Origin: Micromonospora rubida
GTDB lineage: Bacteria; Actinomycetota; Actinomycetes; Mycobacteriales; Micromonosporaceae
Length of the DNA stretch: 64,000 nt
Assembly: GCF_009908295.1 (NCBI RefSeq)
Contig: NZ_JAAALO010000005.1
Span: 577,631 to 641,630, forward strand
Reading direction: 5' to 3'
This document shows positions 32,767 to 42,826 of the stretch, piece by piece (position 1 is the first letter of the stretch; every line of letters begins with the position of its first letter). The position numbers and the translations under genes are program-made. The notes beneath the pieces are model-generated. The model had not been told where the DNA came from, did no database searches, and saw only the letters and a program-made list of their open reading frames with translations.

Positions 32767-35700
32767 TCAGTTGGCGCGCAGGCCGTAGGCGCGGTGGACG
32801 ACCTGTGAGACGGTGCCGCCCTCGGAGTCGGTGGCCTCGGCCTTGATGCTCACCGCACCGGTGGTCTGGGACAGCGCGGGGTGGGTGACCGTGCCGGTGA
32901 AGGTGCCGTTTCCGGCCGCCTTGGTCCGGATGGCGGTCCAGTGCGCGCCGTCGTCAGTGGAGATCCACAGCTTCAGCGACGTCATCCTCGGGGCTTTCGT
33001 CAGGTACGGGCTGTAGTAGCCGTTCACGGTGAACTTCTGCTTGCTGTCCGCCGGCAGGGTGTTGTCCAGATCCAGGTCGAAGTCGTACCCGAGGTACAAC
33101 TCCCTGTTCGGCTGGCAACTCTCCTGCGACGGCGGGCTCAACGTGCCGTCGGCGTTGCGGAGGTAGGTGAACCACGAGTAGCAGTTCAGCCCGCGTTCGA
33201 CGTTGCGCGGTCCGACGATGCCCCCGGTCCCCCGCTGCGAGGTGAACGTGCGGGTCGTGTCGACGGTGCGGGCGTAGCGCTGGTCGAGGGGTGTATCGAA
33301 ACGCTCGACCAGCCGGTACTCGGCCTTCTCGGCCGGCAGGTCGAAGTACGGGTTCAGGAAACCCGAGAGGAAGAAGAACCACTGCCCGTCCTTGCGCGGG
33401 ACTTCGGTGCCGTCCTTCTTGTACAGGCGCACCTTGGTGATTTCCGGCTGGTTCGCGTTGTACCGGTAGGGGGCGAGGCCGCCGCCCTCGCCGTCACGGG
33501 TGAGAACGTGTGCGGGGTTGAACATGTCCCCGGACCGACATGACGTGCAGAAGTACAGGCCGTGCCGGGTCTGCTTCGGGTCGATTCGCTGGACCGCGGG
33601 CACCAGCGGCTGCTCGCCCCAGTCCTGGACCCGGCTGCCCGCCCGGGTGAAGCGATCGCTCGTGCCGGCGCTCCACGCCTGCCCACCGGTGTCGTACACA
33701 TACCCGGCCCCGCGGTTCCACCCGAGGCCCCTGCCCACCGGGCCGAAGTAGGACGTGACGGCGCTCTGGCCGCGAAGGGGCAGGCTCGCCCCCAGCAATA
33801 TGAGGCCGCTGTCCGAGTTCGGCGTCCAACTCAGACCCGCCTCGCCGGGAGCATCGCCGTGCACGCGGTTCTTGATCGCGTAGAGCTGCCGGTCGGTGAG
33901 CCTGTAGTTGACGGCGGAGGGGAACCGCTTGGTGTCGGTGTAGAACAGGTTGTAGACATACGGTGTCGTCGACGACGCGGTGACATCAAGCGTGACCGGC
34001 TGCCGCGACAGCAGGTCGGCGAGCATCCTGCCCTCGTCCGCAATCAGGCCCATCGTCGGGATGGGGTAGACCTCCCAGCCGAAGTAGATGCCGATGCGGC
34101 CGAGCCCACCGAGGAACGACCGCCCGACCTCGCCGTAGCCGAGTACCCCGAGAGCGCCGGCCCGCTGGGCGTTCTCCACCCGGTCCAGACCACCGGTCTC
34201 GCACGGGAAGCCGAATTTCGCTTCGGCATCCGCGGGACAGATGTCGGACAGGTCGAGCAGCACCAGCTTGCCGCGCGCGTCGACGTTCGTGAAGTCCTCC
34301 GGCCGCCCGTGTCCGGCATGGACCAGCGGCATTGAGCCTCGTTTGTCGAGCATGGCCACCGGCTGGCCGTAGCTGTCCGTGTGGATACTCGCGTACCTCG
34401 GGTGCAGCCGGATCGGTTTGCTGCCGCGCCGGCCGGGCACTGTCATGGTGACCGGGTCGGGGCCGAGGAAGAACTCGCTGTAGTAGGTCAAGTCGCCGAG
34501 CGTGGCCTTGCTTCTCGACGGCAACGACCACATGTTCTGGTCGTTGCCGTAGGGAACCTTCCAGAAGTCCTGCATGACGGACTTGGCGTTCTCCGAGACG
34601 AGCTTGGCGCCGACCACCATCTCGTAGGAGACGGCCTTCTTCGGAGTCGTGACCTGTACCCGCTTGAGCCTGCGCAGGTCGAAGGTGACGGTGGTGTCGC
34701 CGTCGACGACGACGGTGGGTTCTCCGACCATCGCGTAGTTGAGCTGGCCGTTCGCGTCGAACCAGCTCGCGTCGGACACGACGGCATAGGTGCCGGCCGG
34801 GATCCGGCCGGTGTATTCCTTGGCCGGCAGCGACATGAAGTTGCTGTCGACGCCGGGCGCCGCGTCGAGCCGCAGCAGCATGATGCCGAAGTACTGGATG
34901 TCGTTGGCGGCGGCAGGGTCGACCCAGCGCGTCGTGAGGTTCGACATCTTCGGTTCCTTGTACGCGCCCACCGCGGTACGCACCCGAACGGCGCCGGCCG
35001 CGTCGATCGCCTCCACCGCGCCGCCGTACCAGGTGGTCGCGCCACCCTTGGTGGCGTCGAACGTCGTCGTCACGTCGGCGCTGCCGTGCGCGGGGACGGT
35101 GACGGTGTCGCGGTCGAGGGTGAGCATCCCCTCGGGCGCGGTCCCGCCGCCGTTGGGCCTGAGGCTGCTCGTCAGGTTCAGGGTGACCGGTGCGTCGCCG
35201 TCGTTGACGTAGGTGAGGGTCTTGCCCACCGGGGTCGGGTACGGGAACACCACCCGGCCGAAGTCGACGTTGTTGGTCGCGTGGACCAGTTGGCCGCCGG
35301 CACGGGCGATGTCGACCCGGCCGGCGCCCTGCTCATAGGAACTGAACCCGTCGTCCTTGCTCGTGCTGGTGAGCACCGCCTTGAGTTTCTGGCCGGGCCA
35401 GTCCGGGTGCTGCTGGGCGAGGATCGCGGCGGCACCAGAGACGTGCGGGGTGGCCATCGAGGTACCGGAGATGGTGGTGTAGCTGTCGTCGACGACCGGG
35501 CCGAGGGCGGTGCCGTCGGCCTTCGCCGCGGTGATGTCCACACCAGGCGCGGCGATGTCCGGCTTCAGACCGAAGTTGCCCAACCGCGGACCGCGGCTGG
35601 AGAAGTCCGCCATCTCGTCCTGCTTGGTCACCGCCGCGACGGTCAACGCTGCGTCGGCCACACCCGGCGCCTCGATCGTGCGCGGGCCGCCGCGGCCGCT

Positions 35701-36888
35701 GTTGCCCGCCGCGATCACGAACAGCATGCCGTACGTGGCGGACAACTCGTTCACCGTCTGGGACATCGGGTCGGTGCCGTCGGTGAACGCGCCGCCGACG
35801 CTGATGCTGACGATCTTCGCGCCCTGCTCGGCGGCCCACTGCATCCCGGCGATGATCTCCGTGTCCGAACCGGTACCGGCGTCGCCGAGAACCTTGCCGA
35901 TCAGCAGCTTCGCCCCCGGGGCGACACCCTTGTACTTGCCGCCCGACGCCGCACCGGAACCCACGATCGTGGAGGCGACGTGCGTGCCGTGGCCGTGCCC
36001 GTCCCTAGCGGTCTCACCCTCGACGAAACTGCGGGCCTCGATGATCTTTCCGGCGAAGTCCGGGTGGCTCTCGTCGATACCGGTGTCGAGGATCGCGACC
36101 TTCACCCCGGTGCCGTCGTAGCCGGCCCGCCACGCCTCGGGCGCGCCGATCTGCGGCACGCTCACATCGAGGGTGGCCCTGGTCCGGTGGTCCAGCCAGA
36201 TCTTCGACACACCCGCGTCGAGCGTGGTCGAGGTCGGGCTCACCGCGTCAACACCGGACCAGAACGCGCGGGCCTGGGTCTTGGACACCTTCACCGCAGC
36301 GGAACGCGCCGCAGGCAGTGCGGTGACCTTGGCCGTGGCCGGCAGCGCGTCGGCCTTGGTGGACAGCGCCCTCGCGTCCGAGGAGGTCCTCGTGGGGTAC
36401 TGCACGATGACGGGCAGTTGGGTGGCTTTGTCGTCGGCATACCCGTTGTTCACCAGGTACGCCACATCGAACAGGCTCTTGTCCAGGCGGTCCGACCCCA
36501 ACAGTCCCCGCGTGTCGGACGGAATGACGTAGAACGCGTCCCCGTCCTTCACCTGCGTGAACGCCACCAGGCGCCCGTTCGCCCGCGGCGCAGGAGTCAC
36601 CTGCACCTGCGGGGCACCACCCGCAGGATCAGCCAGGTACGACACCACGTCACCGGTTACCAGCGTCACCTTCGTCGCGCCCGAGAGCGAACCTTGGGCG
36701 AGCTCCACCGGAGTGACCGCCGCCCCAGCAGCGCCGCCGAGGTTGACCGGGTTCAGCGGTGTCGCTGGAACCGCAGCACCGGGAAGACCCGCGCCGGGGG
36801 CCGCCGCGGCCAGCCCGGTGGGGGCTGCCGCGGCGACCGCCAGCACCGCTGTGACAGCACCTAGGCGCCGCCAATATCGACTACTCAT
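32767..36888 (-). CDS. large secreted subtilisin-like (S8) serine protease
   Basis: 1373 residues. A signal peptide (about 1-30) and a prodomain region of about 200 residues precede the S8 catalytic domain, with the triad Asp268 (ILDTGID), His303 (GHGTHVAS) and Ser477 (GTSMATPHVSG) and the oxyanion Asn in AAGNSG. The C-terminal 850 residues hold beta-rich domains, and a protease-associated-like insert with 'GKLVLLDLSDICPADAE' may guide substrates. Such long S8 proteases of actinomycetes degrade extracellular protein or mature secreted proteins. It is transcribed alone and convergent with the sigma operon. Confidence 0.93.
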   Translation of the reverse strand: MSSRYWRRLGAVTAVLAVAAAAPTGLAAAAPGAGLPGAAVPATPLNPVNLGGAAGAAVTPVELAQGSLSGATKVTLVTGDVVSYLADPAGGAPQVQVTPAPRANGRLVAFTQVKDGDAFYVIPSDTRGLLGSDRLDKSLFDVAYLVNNGYADDKATQLPVIVQYPTRTSSDARALSTKADALPATAKVTALPAARSAAVKVSKTQARAFWSGVDAVSPTSTTLDAGVSKIWLDHRTRATLDVSVPQIGAPEAWRAGYDGTGVKVAILDTGIDESHPDFAGKIIEARSFVEGETARDGHGHGTHVASTIVGSGAASGGKYKGVAPGAKLLIGKVLGDAGTGSDTEIIAGMQWAAEQGAKIVSISVGGAFTDGTDPMSQTVNELSATYGMLFVIAAGNSGRGGPRTIEAPGVADAALTVAAVTKQDEMADFSSRGPRLGNFGLKPDIAAPGVDITAAKADGTALGPVVDDSYTTISGTSMATPHVSGAAAILAQQHPDWPGQKLKAVLTSTSKDDGFSSYEQGAGRVDIARAGGQLVHATNNVDFGRVVFPYPTPVGKTLTYVNDGDAPVTLNLTSSLRPNGGGTAPEGMLTLDRDTVTVPAHGSADVTTTFDATKGGATTWYGGAVEAIDAAGAVRVRTAVGAYKEPKMSNLTTRWVDPAAANDIQYFGIMLLRLDAAPGVDSNFMSLPAKEYTGRIPAGTYAVVSDASWFDANGQLNYAMVGEPTVVVDGDTTVTFDLRRLKRVQVTTPKKAVSYEMVVGAKLVSENAKSVMQDFWKVPYGNDQNMWSLPSRSKATLGDLTYYSEFFLGPDPVTMTVPGRRGSKPIRLHPRYASIHTDSYGQPVAMLDKRGSMPLVHAGHGRPEDFTNVDARGKLVLLDLSDICPADAEAKFGFPCETGGLDRVENAQRAGALGVLGYGEVGRSFLGGLGRIGIYFGWEVYPIPTMGLIADEGRMLADLLSRQPVTLDVTASSTTPYVYNLFYTDTKRFPSAVNYRLTDRQLYAIKNRVHGDAPGEAGLSWTPNSDSGLILLGASLPLRGQSAVTSYFGPVGRGLGWNRGAGYVYDTGGQAWSAGTSDRFTRAGSRVQDWGEQPLVPAVQRIDPKQTRHGLYFCTSCRSGDMFNPAHVLTRDGEGGGLAPYRYNANQPEITKVRLYKKDGTEVPRKDGQWFFFLSGFLNPYFDLPAEKAEYRLVERFDTPLDQRYARTVDTTRTFTSQRGTGGIVGPRNVERGLNCYSWFTYLRNADGTLSPPSQESCQPNRELYLGYDFDLDLDNTLPADSKQKFTVNGYYSPYLTKAPRMTSLKLWISTDDGAHWTAIRTKAAGNGTFTGTVTHPALSQTTGAVSIKAEATDSEGGTVSQVVHRAYGLRAN

Positions 36889-37164
36889 GTTGCTCCTCTA
36901 GCCCGGGTTTCCGGGTCAAGTTGATCATGATGACGTTCTTCTAGCAGGAAGAGCTCCAGCTCGTTGGGCTGGTCAGACCCAGTCTCAGAGCACCGACAGC
37001 GTACGGGTGCGACTCTTTCGAGGAACCGTCCGATGTGGTGTGACGGGCGCCGTTCGGGTTGCGCCGCATCGACGCGTGTCTGATCAAATTAGCCAGATCG
37101 GGGTTGAAATAGCTGATCGTCGATGATATGTATCCAGCTTCAAATGATCGGCTGAGCAGGGCTC

Positions 37165-37588
37165 GTGTCCACTGTGGTAACTGGGGCTAACGCGATCTTG
37201 GCCGTGCAGCCAGGCCCTCAGCTTTCTCCGGATGAGCAGCTTGTGGCGGTGGTGGCTGAGCTGCGGGCCGAGGTTGAGCGACGGCGGGCGGACAACGCGC
37301 TGCTGCGGGCCGAGAACGCCGAACTGCGGCGTCGGCTGGGGTTGAACCCGTCGAACTCCTCCAAGCCTCCGGCGCCGGACGGGCTGACCCGGCCGCGAGA
37401 TCCGTCACATCCGGACCTGCTACGCCGGGGCGGTGGCCTACGACCGCGAACAGAACCCGCCCGACCGGGACGGCCGGCTGTCGCGGGCCGGCGCGATGGT
37501 CGAACGTTTCGCCACGCACCGGAACATGATCCTGCGGTTCACCGTCGATTTGGCCGTGCCGCCGCACTCAACCAGATACGCGGTCTGA
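37165..37588 (+). pseudogene. IS66-family transposase remnant (N- and C-terminal pieces fused)
   Basis: From 37165 the frame reads an IS66-type N-terminus: a coiled 'ENAELRRRLGLNPSNSSKPP' region. At about 37400 the reading shifts to another frame encoding a C-terminal-like piece ('YAGAVAYDREQNPPDRDG', 'NMILRFTVDLAVPPH') up to a stop at 37588. The DDE catalytic core between them is missing, so this is an internally deleted, frameshifted relic. It marks the left edge of the accessory zone. The 276 bases before it (36889-37164) hold only the protease promoter region. Confidence 0.7.
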
Positions 37589-37651
37589 TCACCGCCGCCC
37601 CAGAAGCCCTCCGGGCCAGACACCTGTCATCCGCCTCGGCCAACTTGCGGG

Positions 37652-38290
37652 TGTCCGCGCGTCCTTTCGCGGCTGGGCGAGCACTGCGCCACACTCTTCG
37701 CCGTCTTCCATACGCCCGTTGTGCTGGCGGCCATGCGCGGTCGGGGCGCCTCCCGCATTCTCGACGTCGGGTGCGGTGGCGGGCAGTTGCTCGTCGACGC
37801 CTGCCTGCGGGACGAGGGCCTCACGGGCGTGGGTCTCGACATCTCGCCGGAGGCCGTCGAGGTTGCCCGGGACCTGGCCCGGCGGGAGGGGGTCGACGAC
37901 CGGGTCGAGTTCGTGGTGGCCGACGGGTTCGCGCCGCAGACTTGGCCGGACTCAGCGTTTACGGCGGACGGACTGTGCTCGGTCAGCGCGTTGCACGAGC
38001 ACTTCCGCGACGGCGAACAGGCCGTCGTCGACATCCTCGACACCTATGCGACAGTCCTGCCCGAGCAGAAGATCCTGCTGGTCGGCGAGCCAGAGATGCT
38101 GTACGTAGACAGTGAGAACCACGATGACTTCTTCCTGGTGCATCTGCTGTCCGGGCAGGGGCTCCCCCGGGACCGATTCGCCTGGCTCTCGGTCTTCGAG
38201 AAGACCCGGTTGCAGTGCCGTCGCATCTACAGCCGGCCGGGAGCCGGACCGAGGGTCTGCTTCTACGATCTCGCGCCCCGCCGGCCATAG
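37652..38290 (+). pseudogene. SAM-dependent methyltransferase, N-terminally truncated
   Basis: An open frame without a proper start begins near 37652 ('LSRLGEHCATLFAVFHTPVVLAAM', quoted in part) and continues as a class I methyltransferase: 'ILDVGCGGGQLLVDAC' motif I, 'GVGLDISPEAVEVARD' and 'VVADGF'. It ends 'CFYDLAP'. Usable starts are only GTG 37712 or ATG 37721, which leave about 190 residues and remove the N-terminal domain expected for an antibiotic-type O-methyltransferase. Truncation is at the IS66 remnant. It may still be folded, but activity is doubtful. Confidence 0.6.
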
Positions 38291-38356
38291 GCCGGATCAG
38301 ACGTGGCGCCGGCCCCGGCCAGCCTATTCGGCGGGTCGGGGCCGGTACCTTGTTAC

Positions 38357-38384
38357 GTGGCCTGCGGTCCGCCGCGCAGGCCAC
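38357..38384. terminator. hairpin between convergent methyltransferase and LmbU-like genes
   Basis: GTGGCCTGCG (38357-38366) and CGCAGGCCAC (38375-38384) pair perfectly over 10 bases with an 8-base loop, placed just between the two convergent coding regions. Confidence 0.6.
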
Positions 38385-38390
38385 GGCTTG

Positions 38391-38951
38391 TCATTGCATC
38401 AAGGCGTTCGACGGCGGCGTCGTCTGCACCGCGCGGTCCAACACGTGGGCCATCCAGTCCGCCAGGGTGCAGTTGTGGCGGGCGGCGGCAGTCTCCCAGC
38501 GCTCCATCCGCTCAGGGCTGATCTGCAGCTGAAGGCGAACACTCTCCGCCTCTGACTCGTGGCGATTGTCCACACTCGCTCGCAACTGCTTGCGCAGTTC
38601 GTTGCGGGACCAGTGCATCCGCTGGGCGAAGTCCAGCCAGTGGTCCTGTTCCTCCTCCGGCAACGCGGCAACCTCCATGTGGTGCTGGAAGGTCAGCATG
38701 GGCCTCCGGCGGGATGGCGTGAAGCACCTGGCGACCCAGGCATAGTTGCGCAGCGTCTGGTAGTCGAGGCGGGTCCGTTCGGTAGATGTTGCGAGATCGA
38801 GGGCGGGCGGCAGCCGATCATCGGATCCGGCCGAATGCTCGATCCCAGCGGCCTGCTGCGCGGGAGCAGCAGCCGCCGGCCGACGTTCCACTCGCCGCAC
38901 CGTCGTCTCGACGACGTCCTCTCGATACTTCATCCCGTCGCGTACCGTCAT
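38391..38951 (-). CDS. LmbU-like transcriptional regulator, apparently missing its N-terminal part
   Basis: 186 residues. The central and C-terminal parts match the LmbU family of antibiotic-pathway regulators: 'LDYQTLRNYAWVARCF', 'SRRRPMLTFQHHMEVAALPEEEQDHWLD' (seen in part), 'WSRNELRKQLR'. Typical LmbU proteins carry before this a conserved W...LG.WLVYG...Y region of about 50 residues. Here it is replaced by an Ala/Glu-rich stretch, suggesting a fusion to unrelated sequence or a divergent branch. LmbU proteins activate lincomycin-type clusters; here, beside a truncated methyltransferase, it may be the relic of a lost secondary-metabolite locus. Confidence 0.65.
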   Translation of the reverse strand: MTVRDGMKYREDVVETTVRRVERRPAAAAPAQQAAGIEHSAGSDDRLPPALDLATSTERTRLDYQTLRNYAWVARCFTPSRRRPMLTFQHHMEVAALPEEEQDHWLDFAQRMHWSRNELRKQLRASVDNRHESEAESVRLQLQISPERMERWETAAARHNCTLADWMAHVLDRAVQTTPPSNALMQ

Positions 38952-39245
38952 CAGCCATCACCATTCCCCGTAGATCTAGAGAGATGGGGCAGAGACCGCA
39001 GCTCACTGAAGAGGCCGGACCAGTGGCCGAAGAGACCAGAGGACGTGCGTTGGAGCGGACAGGGCCACCGGACGCCCCAATGACGGAGGCCGCAAGCATC
39101 GCCAGCGCCCGATCGGCCGTCGCAGCCGAGGTCATGTCCATTCCAGGCAACACAGAACCCCCGCGCATGCATCGCCTTCGACTCGGGGGGCCGGATCTCC
39201 ACCCGGGTTCCGACGACGACGGGCGGCATCGAAGCTGCCCGAGGA

Positions 39246-39880
39246 CCAAGCGATACCGGCCAAAGTGGATGATGGCCCTGGAAATGCTCGACGAGCTGGC
39301 CGGGTGGGCTATACGCCCGCCGCTGCTGACCGCCGACGCCGGCTACGGGCAGGTCGCGGAGTTCCGCCAGGGCCTGACCGAACGCGGCATCCCCTACATC
39401 GTGGCGACGGCCTCGTCCACCACCGCCCAACCCGGCGACGCTCAACCTGTCGAGGTCCCTTACGCCGGAGCCGGCAAGCACCCCACCCCGAAGTACCCAC
39501 ACCCCGCCCGCAGCATCAAAAGACCTCGCCCTGGCCCACGGCACCGACACGACACGACACGACTGGTGCGCTGGCGCGACCGACTCACCACCGCCGATCG
39601 TGCCCCGGCCAACCCACGCGCAAACTAGCCGGGCACTTCCTCGCCCTGCGGGTCCGGCCGCGGGCCGGGCCATCCAACGTGGACTGGCACGCGGCCAGGA
39701 GGGTGTCCTGCCTGAGTGCTGGCTGCTCGTGCAATGGCCACCCGGCCACGCCGAGCCCACCGACTACTGGCTGTCCGACCTGCCCGCCGACACCCCACTG
39801 ACCGAACTGGTCCGCCTGGCCAAGAGCCGCTGGCGCATCGAGCACGACTACCGCGAACTCAAGACCCCCCTACGGCGCGC
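39246..39880 (+). pseudogene. IS701/IS4-type transposase remnant
   Basis: One frame gives 'LLTADAGYGQVAEFRQGL' and 'YIVATASSTTAQP' (about 39246-39500). After a frame change, another frame from about 39660 gives 'LPECWLLVQWPPGHAEPT' and 'SRWRIEHDYRELK', the C-terminal DDE-type E motif (YREL) of IS701/IS4 family enzymes. Sequence before, between and after these parts is lost or shifted, so the gene is dead. The 290 bases upstream (38960-39245) show no recognisable gene. Confidence 0.7.
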
Positions 39881-39892
39881 CCCGCGGATCAC

Positions 39893-40036
39893 AGGTCGGG
39901 CGGTGAAGTCCCGGCCGATCAGATCCGGGGCCTTCGCCGCCGGGTCCGGCACCGTCGTCCGAACTCGCCTGCGCAGCCGCAGCCCTTGCACGTCGAAGCG
40001 GCGCATCACCCGCGCGACCCGCTCAGCGCGATGCCC
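39893..40036 (-). mobile_element. IS3-family OrfB fragment
   Basis: The minus strand from 40036 reads a continuous frame with 'RAERVARVMRRFDVQGLRL' and 'RTTVPDPAAKAPDLIGRDF', the segment that precedes the integrase core in IS3-family OrfB transposases. The catalytic DDE core itself is missing. It is wedged between the IS701 relic and an MFS fragment. Confidence 0.6.
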
Positions 40037-40043
40037 GAAAGGG

Positions 40044-40286
40044 TCAGGATCGACGCCGCCGGGCGAGTAGAGGAATCAGGTTGAGGAGAAGGCCGACCAC
40101 GGCTACGGGGGTGATCAGATTGACGCCGGGGCGGAACTGCCCGAAATCGTCACCGCCGGCGCCTGCGGCGACCAGGGCGGTGACGACAGCCAGGACCAAG
40201 GCTATACCGACCTGGCCGGAGGAGTGCACCAAGCCGGAGGCCAGGCCCTGTTCCGAGTCGTCAATGCCGTCGGCGGCCTGGGCCAT
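40044..40286 (-). pseudogene. C-terminal fragment of an MFS (DHA2-type) drug transporter
   Basis: About 80 codons: 'EQGLASGLVHSSGQVGIALVLA' (in part) is the helix 11 region of DHA2 exporters, followed by one last helix and 'LLARRRRS'. Upstream coding sequence is absent: within a few codons the frame loses similarity to a transporter. The intact relative at 51.2-52.7 kb has 'EQGLATGLATMSQQIGITMG' at the same place, so this is a broken paralogue. Confidence 0.6.
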
Positions 40287-40354
40287 GATCGCGCCGAAGG
40301 GATGCCAGCAAGTCCCCTCTTCACACGACACCAGGGCCCGAAAGAGCTCCGCGA

Positions 40355-42826
40355 CTACTCCTTCACACCGATGTTGTCGATCGGAGGGGCGCTGAGCAGC
40401 CGTCGGACGGGCCACACCGTGCTTACCAACGCCAGCAGTGTCGTGCCGCCGAGCACCGCCACCCAGCCGAGCGGCGGGACGTACGGGATCGGGCTGCCGG
40501 TCAATCCGTTGACGATCGCGCTCAGGGTCAGCACCGCGATCGTCGCGCCGATCAGCACCGCGGTGCCGAGCAGCCCGGCCTGTTCGGCCTGGACCATCCC
40601 CCGAATCTGACGGCGGGTGACCCCGACCAGTTGCAGCAACGCCAACTCCCGGCGGCGGGCCAGCGCCGCCATCACCATCGTGGTGGTCGCCGCCAACGCC
40701 GCGTACCCGACCATCACGCCGATCAGCAGCCGGTTCAGCCAGGCGCCGAGCGCCAGATCGCTGCTGACCAGGCGCGTGCGGGTAGCGGCGTCGAGAACCT
40801 GCGTGCCCGGTCGCCCGGCCGACCACGTGGCCAACGCGGTGTCGGCCTCCGGGCCGGCGCGGACCAGGACCTCGTCGTCGGTATCCGCGGCCGTGTGCCC
40901 GGCGACCGTCTCGGCAGCCAGCGTGACGTCGCCGAAGCCGAGGCCACGGTCGTAGATCGCGATGACGTCCAACGTGACCGGGGTGCCGTCGCCCAGCCAG
41001 AGTTCCGCCTGGTCGCCGACGTCCCAGCCGAACGAGGACGCCTGCATCGCGGACAGGGCGACCGTGCCCGCCCGCAGGTCGGCCAGGTTGCCCTCGCGCA
41101 CGGCGAGGTCCATCGTCGACGTGATGCCCGCCGGGTCGACCGACTGCGCGCTGATCTGCTCGATTCCGTCGAGCGCCCGCACCACCACCTGCGTACGGTG
41201 CACACCGGTGGCCGCCTGCACCCCGGCCAACTCGCGGATCTCCCGCGCCGCGTCCGCCGGCAGCCCACCCGGAGCGACGAGCACCCGCTCGGCCAGGGTT
41301 CCCGCGCTGCTCTGCGTGGCGGTCTGCCGTTCCAGGTTGGTTTGCAGGAACCAGACCGATCCGCCGAATCCCACGGACAGTACGAGGGCAGTCAGGACGG
41401 TCGCCATGCCCTGCGCGTTGGCCCGCAGATTGGCCGCGGCCAAGTAGCCGCCGGTCCGCCACACCCTCGGCAGCAACGGTGTGAGCAGGCGTGCCGCGTA
41501 TGCGTTGATCCTCGGTGCGAGCAGCGCCACCGCGATGACGAACAGGTACAGCATGCCGACCGCGCCGGCCAGTGCCCCGGTCGACCCGGCGGCACCGAGC
41601 GTGAACGCCCCGGAGGTGCCGGCCGCCGCCAGCGTCAGCACGCCGGCGATCAGCCGCACCCGGCCGCTACGCCGAGGCTCGACAGCGATCTCGCCGAGCG
41701 CCTCGACCGGCTTGATCCCGGTGACCCGGCGCGCGGCAACCAACGCGGCGAGCACCGCCACGAGGACCGCCGTACCGACCGCGACCGGCACCGCGAACAG
41801 GCCGCCCGCCATCGGGAAGCTGGCCGGCACGAACCCCCGCCCGACCAGCTCGCCGTGCACCCAGCGGGCCGCCAGCAGGCCGGCCGGGACGCCGATCGCG
41901 GAACCGGCCAGGGCGAGCAGCGCGGCCTCGGCGATCAGCATACGGCGCACCTGCCCCGGCGTGGCCGCGACCGCGCGCAGCAACGCCAGGTCACGCCGAC
42001 GGTGCCGGACCGACAGCCCGATGGTGCCGGCCACCACGAAGACGATCAGCAGGACGACGTACCCCCCGAAAGCCGATCCGGCCTCGACCAGCAACTTCTG
42101 GGCGGCCTGGTTCTCCGACTCCTCGACGTTGCCACGGTCCTTCCCGGCGTACGTCGTGGCGCCGGCCGCCGACGCGATCTCGCGTACCGCGCCGAGGTCG
42201 GCGCCGGGCGCCATCCGTACGCCGATCGCGTCCACCCGTCCCGGGTGGGCGGACAACCGGGCGGCCTGCGCGTCGGTGAAGAACACCTCGGCAGCACCGG
42301 TCTCGGCGGTTCCGCTCACCCGGTACGACTGCCCGGCCCCGCCGACGACCAGGTCGATGCGGTCGCCGGGTGCCACGCCGAGCCGGGTGTCGACCAGCAC
42401 CTCGTCGTCGGCCCGTGGCGCGGCACCAGCGGCGATGGGACGACCGGTGAAGGCGTACGTGTCCCAGCCGTGTCCCACGGCGGCGGGTGAGCCGATCACC
42501 ACCCCCTCGTCGCCGGTGACGGCCGCGACGCCCGGCACCCGGCGGATCCGGTCCACCAGGGCCGCGTCCACCGTGCCGCCCTCGGGCAGCGTGACCGTGC
42601 TCGTGGTGGTGTCGCCGTCGAACTCGCTGAACGTGTGGCTGATCGTGCGGTTGGCGACGACCACGTCGGCCGTCGCCCAGAGCCGTGGCTCCGCGCGGAA
42701 CCGCAGCCCGGACTCGACGAGGGTGCCCATCGCTACCAGGATCAGCACGCCGACGATCAGGGCCAGCAGGGTCGCGGCGGCGGGGCCGGCGCGGTGCCGC
42801 AGCAGGCGAGCGGCGAGCCCGGTCAT
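40355..42826 (-). CDS. FtsX/MacB-type ABC transporter permease
   Basis: 823 residues with an N-terminal helix (about 18-40), a large extracytoplasmic domain, an FtsX core of three helices ('GYVVLLIVFVVAGTIGLSVRHRRRDLALLRAV', in part), then a second half with the same plan ending 'LRRRELALLQLVGVTRRQIR'-like. This two-FtsX-domain permease with a separate ATPase is common in actinomycetes for export of, or resistance to, cell-envelope-active peptides. Its start overlaps the ATPase stop (ATGA at 42823-42826). Confidence 0.88.
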   Translation of the reverse strand: MTGLAARLLRHRAGPAAATLLALIVGVLILVAMGTLVESGLRFRAEPRLWATADVVVANRTISHTFSEFDGDTTTSTVTLPEGGTVDAALVDRIRRVPGVAAVTGDEGVVIGSPAAVGHGWDTYAFTGRPIAAGAAPRADDEVLVDTRLGVAPGDRIDLVVGGAGQSYRVSGTAETGAAEVFFTDAQAARLSAHPGRVDAIGVRMAPGADLGAVREIASAAGATTYAGKDRGNVEESENQAAQKLLVEAGSAFGGYVVLLIVFVVAGTIGLSVRHRRRDLALLRAVAATPGQVRRMLIAEAALLALAGSAIGVPAGLLAARWVHGELVGRGFVPASFPMAGGLFAVPVAVGTAVLVAVLAALVAARRVTGIKPVEALGEIAVEPRRSGRVRLIAGVLTLAAAGTSGAFTLGAAGSTGALAGAVGMLYLFVIAVALLAPRINAYAARLLTPLLPRVWRTGGYLAAANLRANAQGMATVLTALVLSVGFGGSVWFLQTNLERQTATQSSAGTLAERVLVAPGGLPADAAREIRELAGVQAATGVHRTQVVVRALDGIEQISAQSVDPAGITSTMDLAVREGNLADLRAGTVALSAMQASSFGWDVGDQAELWLGDGTPVTLDVIAIYDRGLGFGDVTLAAETVAGHTAADTDDEVLVRAGPEADTALATWSAGRPGTQVLDAATRTRLVSSDLALGAWLNRLLIGVMVGYAALAATTTMVMAALARRRELALLQLVGVTRRQIRGMVQAEQAGLLGTAVLIGATIAVLTLSAIVNGLTGSPIPYVPPLGWVAVLGGTTLLALVSTVWPVRRLLSAPPIDNIGVKE

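Noticed and set aside
34381..36864. 827-codon plus-strand frame opposite the subtilisin-like protease
   Set aside because: Composition rich in Arg, His, Gly and Val with no domains; it is the antisense of the protease, which has an intact triad.
40631..42490. Long plus-strand frame opposite the FtsX-type permease
   Set aside because: His/Gln/Arg-rich shadow; the permease on the other strand has clear helices and an ATPase partner.
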